The translations under genes and the position numbers were made by a program. The notes beneath the pieces were generated by a model. The model was not told the origin of the DNA. It saw only the letters and a program-made list of their open reading frames with translations, and ran no database searches. This document shows, piece after piece, positions 6,278 through 6,995 of a stretch of DNA of 6,995 nt. Position 1 is the first letter of the stretch; the number at the start of each line of letters is the position of its first letter. Origin of the DNA: Deltaproteobacteria bacterium (GTDB taxonomy: Bacteria > Desulfobacterota > Binatia > UBA9968); the NCBI GenBank assembly GCA_023250495.1, contig JAHFAP010000030.1, forward strand, positions 12,416 to 19,410. Reading direction: 5' to 3'.

Positions 6278-6306
6278 AATATATTTTAAAAACTTCAGGA
6301 TGTCAA
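6278..6306 (-). promoter_or_regulatory. Near-consensus sigma-70 promoter for the homoserine kinase
   Basis: A perfect -35 TTGACA (6306-6301), a 17-nt spacer, and TATATT (6283-6278), a 5/6 match to the -10 box, are seen on the minus strand. Transcription should start near 6271, giving a leader of about 60 nt to the ATG at 6210. The -10 box overlaps the TTG at 6279 that would begin the longest open frame, which excludes that TTG as a start on this transcript. The spacer and upstream stretch are AT-rich, which could act as an UP-type element. Confidence 0.8.
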
Positions 6307-6382
6307 TGAAGATTATAACTGCTGTTTACAAATCAGCTATTTTATGCGAAATCAATTTTAATTTCAGGGACCTATCCTCTGC
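6280..6382. other. AT-rich intergenic stretch between the SLOG gene and the kinase gene
   Basis: About 100 bp, clearly richer in A and T than its surroundings. It holds the kinase promoter at its left end, a second isolated TATAAT on the minus strand (6317-6312) without a matching -35 box, and no convincing hairpin terminator for the SLOG gene. Confidence 0.5.
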
Positions 6383-6847
6383 CTATAAATAAGGCACCAT
6401 TACCTTCCGTAATTCCTCCAAGTTGTCGATCTGCCGAACCCCTTGAATGTCAGCCCAGGCTTTCACGCCGATGACGGGCTTGTGAAGCTTGAGCGCGATT
6501 GATATTTCCGAGCGAGTCCCATGGGATCCAGGCAGGGCTATCACAATATCGCCTGAGGCGGCCACGATAACATTACGAGCGTGTCCTAATCCGGTGGATA
6601 TCGCCACATCGATGAAGGGGTTCGCCGTTTCCTTATTGTAATCGGGGAGGATACCGATGGTCAGGCCACCCTGCTCTTTTGCACCACTCGCAGCGGCCTC
6701 CATGATTCCACCCAGTCCCCCGCAGATTAACACAGCTCCAATTTCCGCGATATAACCGCCTATCTCGACTGCGAGCTTCATCAATTCCGGATCAGGCTCG
6801 GAGCTTCCGATAACCGCGATTTGCCGCCTACGGTCTGTAGCTTTCAT
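6383..6847 (-). CDS. SLOG/LOG-superfamily protein (TIGR00725-like)
   Basis: A 154-residue single-domain Rossmann-like protein of the SLOG superfamily, related to cytokinin-activating LOG phosphoribohydrolases, to DprA and to the molybdenum-cofactor carrier protein of algae. Seen in order: the first strand and loop IAVIGSSEP (10-18), the glycine-rich turn ICGGLGGIMEAAA (41-53), HARN (89-92), whose R91 aligns with the catalytic Arg of the LOG MHxRK motif, and PGSHGTRSE (106-114), equivalent to the LOG PGGxGTxxE motif with Ser for the second Gly. It binds a nucleotide or cofactor phosphate by family; the real substrate in this branch is not settled, so nucleoside-monophosphate hydrolysis is only a possibility. 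Length is typical. The start is firm: AGGAGG 8 nt before the ATG at 6847. It probably forms its own unit, because the kinase downstream has a separate promoter. A mobile-element-like edge lies directly upstream. Confidence 0.85.
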   Translation of the reverse strand: MKATDRRRQIAVIGSSEPDPELMKLAVEIGGYIAEIGAVLICGGLGGIMEAAASGAKEQGGLTIGILPDYNKETANPFIDVAISTGLGHARNVIVAASGDIVIALPGSHGTRSEISIALKLHKPVIGVKAWADIQGVRQIDNLEELRKVMVPYL

Positions 6848-6855
6848 GCTTATTC

Positions 6856-6861
6856 CCTCCT
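6856..6861 (-). promoter_or_regulatory. Strong Shine-Dalgarno of the SLOG-family gene
   Basis: A full AGGAGG on the minus strand ends 8 nt before the ATG at 6847. It is the only perfect Shine-Dalgarno in the window; the other genes have weak ones or none. Confidence 0.85.
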
Positions 6862-6874
6862 GGGCATTTTTTTC

Positions 6875-6925
6875 TGTCGTAGCAACGTCAATCTGTCAGG
6901 TTAACAGCAACGTAAAAATGTCAGG
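6875..6925. repeat. Imperfect direct repeats, probable end of an insertion element
   Basis: AGCAACGT plus five variable bases plus TGTCAGG occurs at 6881-6900 and 6906-6925, matching at 17 of 20 positions with a 25-nt period. A further TGTCGT lies at 6875. Tandem copies of a short box beginning or ending in TGTCA are typical of transposase-binding ends, such as those of IS21-like elements. From 6926 to the window edge reading frames stay open in both directions, including a minus-strand frame ending in a TGA at 6923-6921 inside the second repeat. That arrangement would suit a transposase gene stopping at the element's end. The stretch is too short to identify the element, and the opposite end is outside the window. 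Confidence 0.45.
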
Positions 6926-6995
6926 GTGAGATTTCATGGAGTTGGACCGGCTGGGTCGTTTCGGGTCCATACCTGGAGACCTCCCACCTTCCGTT

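Noticed and set aside
6211..6279. N-terminal extension of the kinase from TTG 6279
   Set aside because: The TTG is inside the -10 box of a near-consensus promoter, and the extension is charged and unlike family members, which begin at the MAIYT position.
6312..6317. Perfect TATAAT on the minus strand upstream of the kinase promoter
   Set aside because: No -35-like hexamer lies 16-18 nt upstream and there is no extended -10 TG; it sits in an AT-rich stretch where such a match is expected by chance.
6936..6995. Plus-strand ATG with a GGGTGAG upstream, open to the window edge
   Set aside because: Only 20 codons are visible with no recognisable family. The opposite strand is equally open here, so a coding call cannot be supported.

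Overview
The window looks like ordinary bacterial chromosome, densely packed and mostly on the minus strand. It comes from a Gram-negative-type organism of middling GC content. The protein set is PepT-like M20 peptidase, phenylpyruvate-decarboxylase-like enzyme, free-standing 5' nuclease, APH-fold homoserine kinase and a CCA-encoding tRNA. From memory this set suits soil or sediment lineages of the deltaproteobacterial or NC10/Rokubacteria kind, but nothing in the sequence fixes the taxon. There is no CRISPR array, phage module or recognisable defence system, and I found no convincing new multi-gene system.

Layout, in the order of minus-strand transcription from right to left. The right edge (about 6875-6995) carries two imperfect 20-nt direct repeats with a 25-nt period. 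They look like the end of an insertion element lying mostly outside the window. Next is a small SLOG/LOG-related nucleotide-binding protein with a strong Shine-Dalgarno (6383-6847). An AT-rich gap of about 100 bp and a near-consensus promoter precede an APH-fold homoserine kinase of the ThrB type (5188-6210), the threonine-biosynthesis enzyme. Facing it on the plus strand is a small two-helix membrane protein (4754-5155); a hairpin lies between the two converging genes.

The left half begins with a PPP-family metallophosphatase (3935-4657). A strong promoter directly after its stop drives a tRNA with anticodon CAT (3765-3841). Three closely spaced genes follow in the same direction: a 5'-3' exonuclease consisting only of the PolA-type N-terminal domain (2813-3709), a thiamine-diphosphate 2-keto-acid decarboxylase (1134-2807), and a PepT-like dinuclear zinc peptidase cut by the left edge (1-1097). 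The gaps are 55, 5 and 36 nt, so one transcript running from the tRNA through all three is plausible. The decarboxylase and peptidase would fit amino-acid turnover; the nuclease probably shares only the transcript.

Signals worth attention are the promoter placed so close to the membrane-protein start that its mRNA should be nearly leaderless, a promoter that rules out the long kinase start, an 8-nt direct repeat one helical turn apart in the kinase leader, the decarboxylase's departure from the usual PDC motif glutamate, and the insertion-element-like edge.
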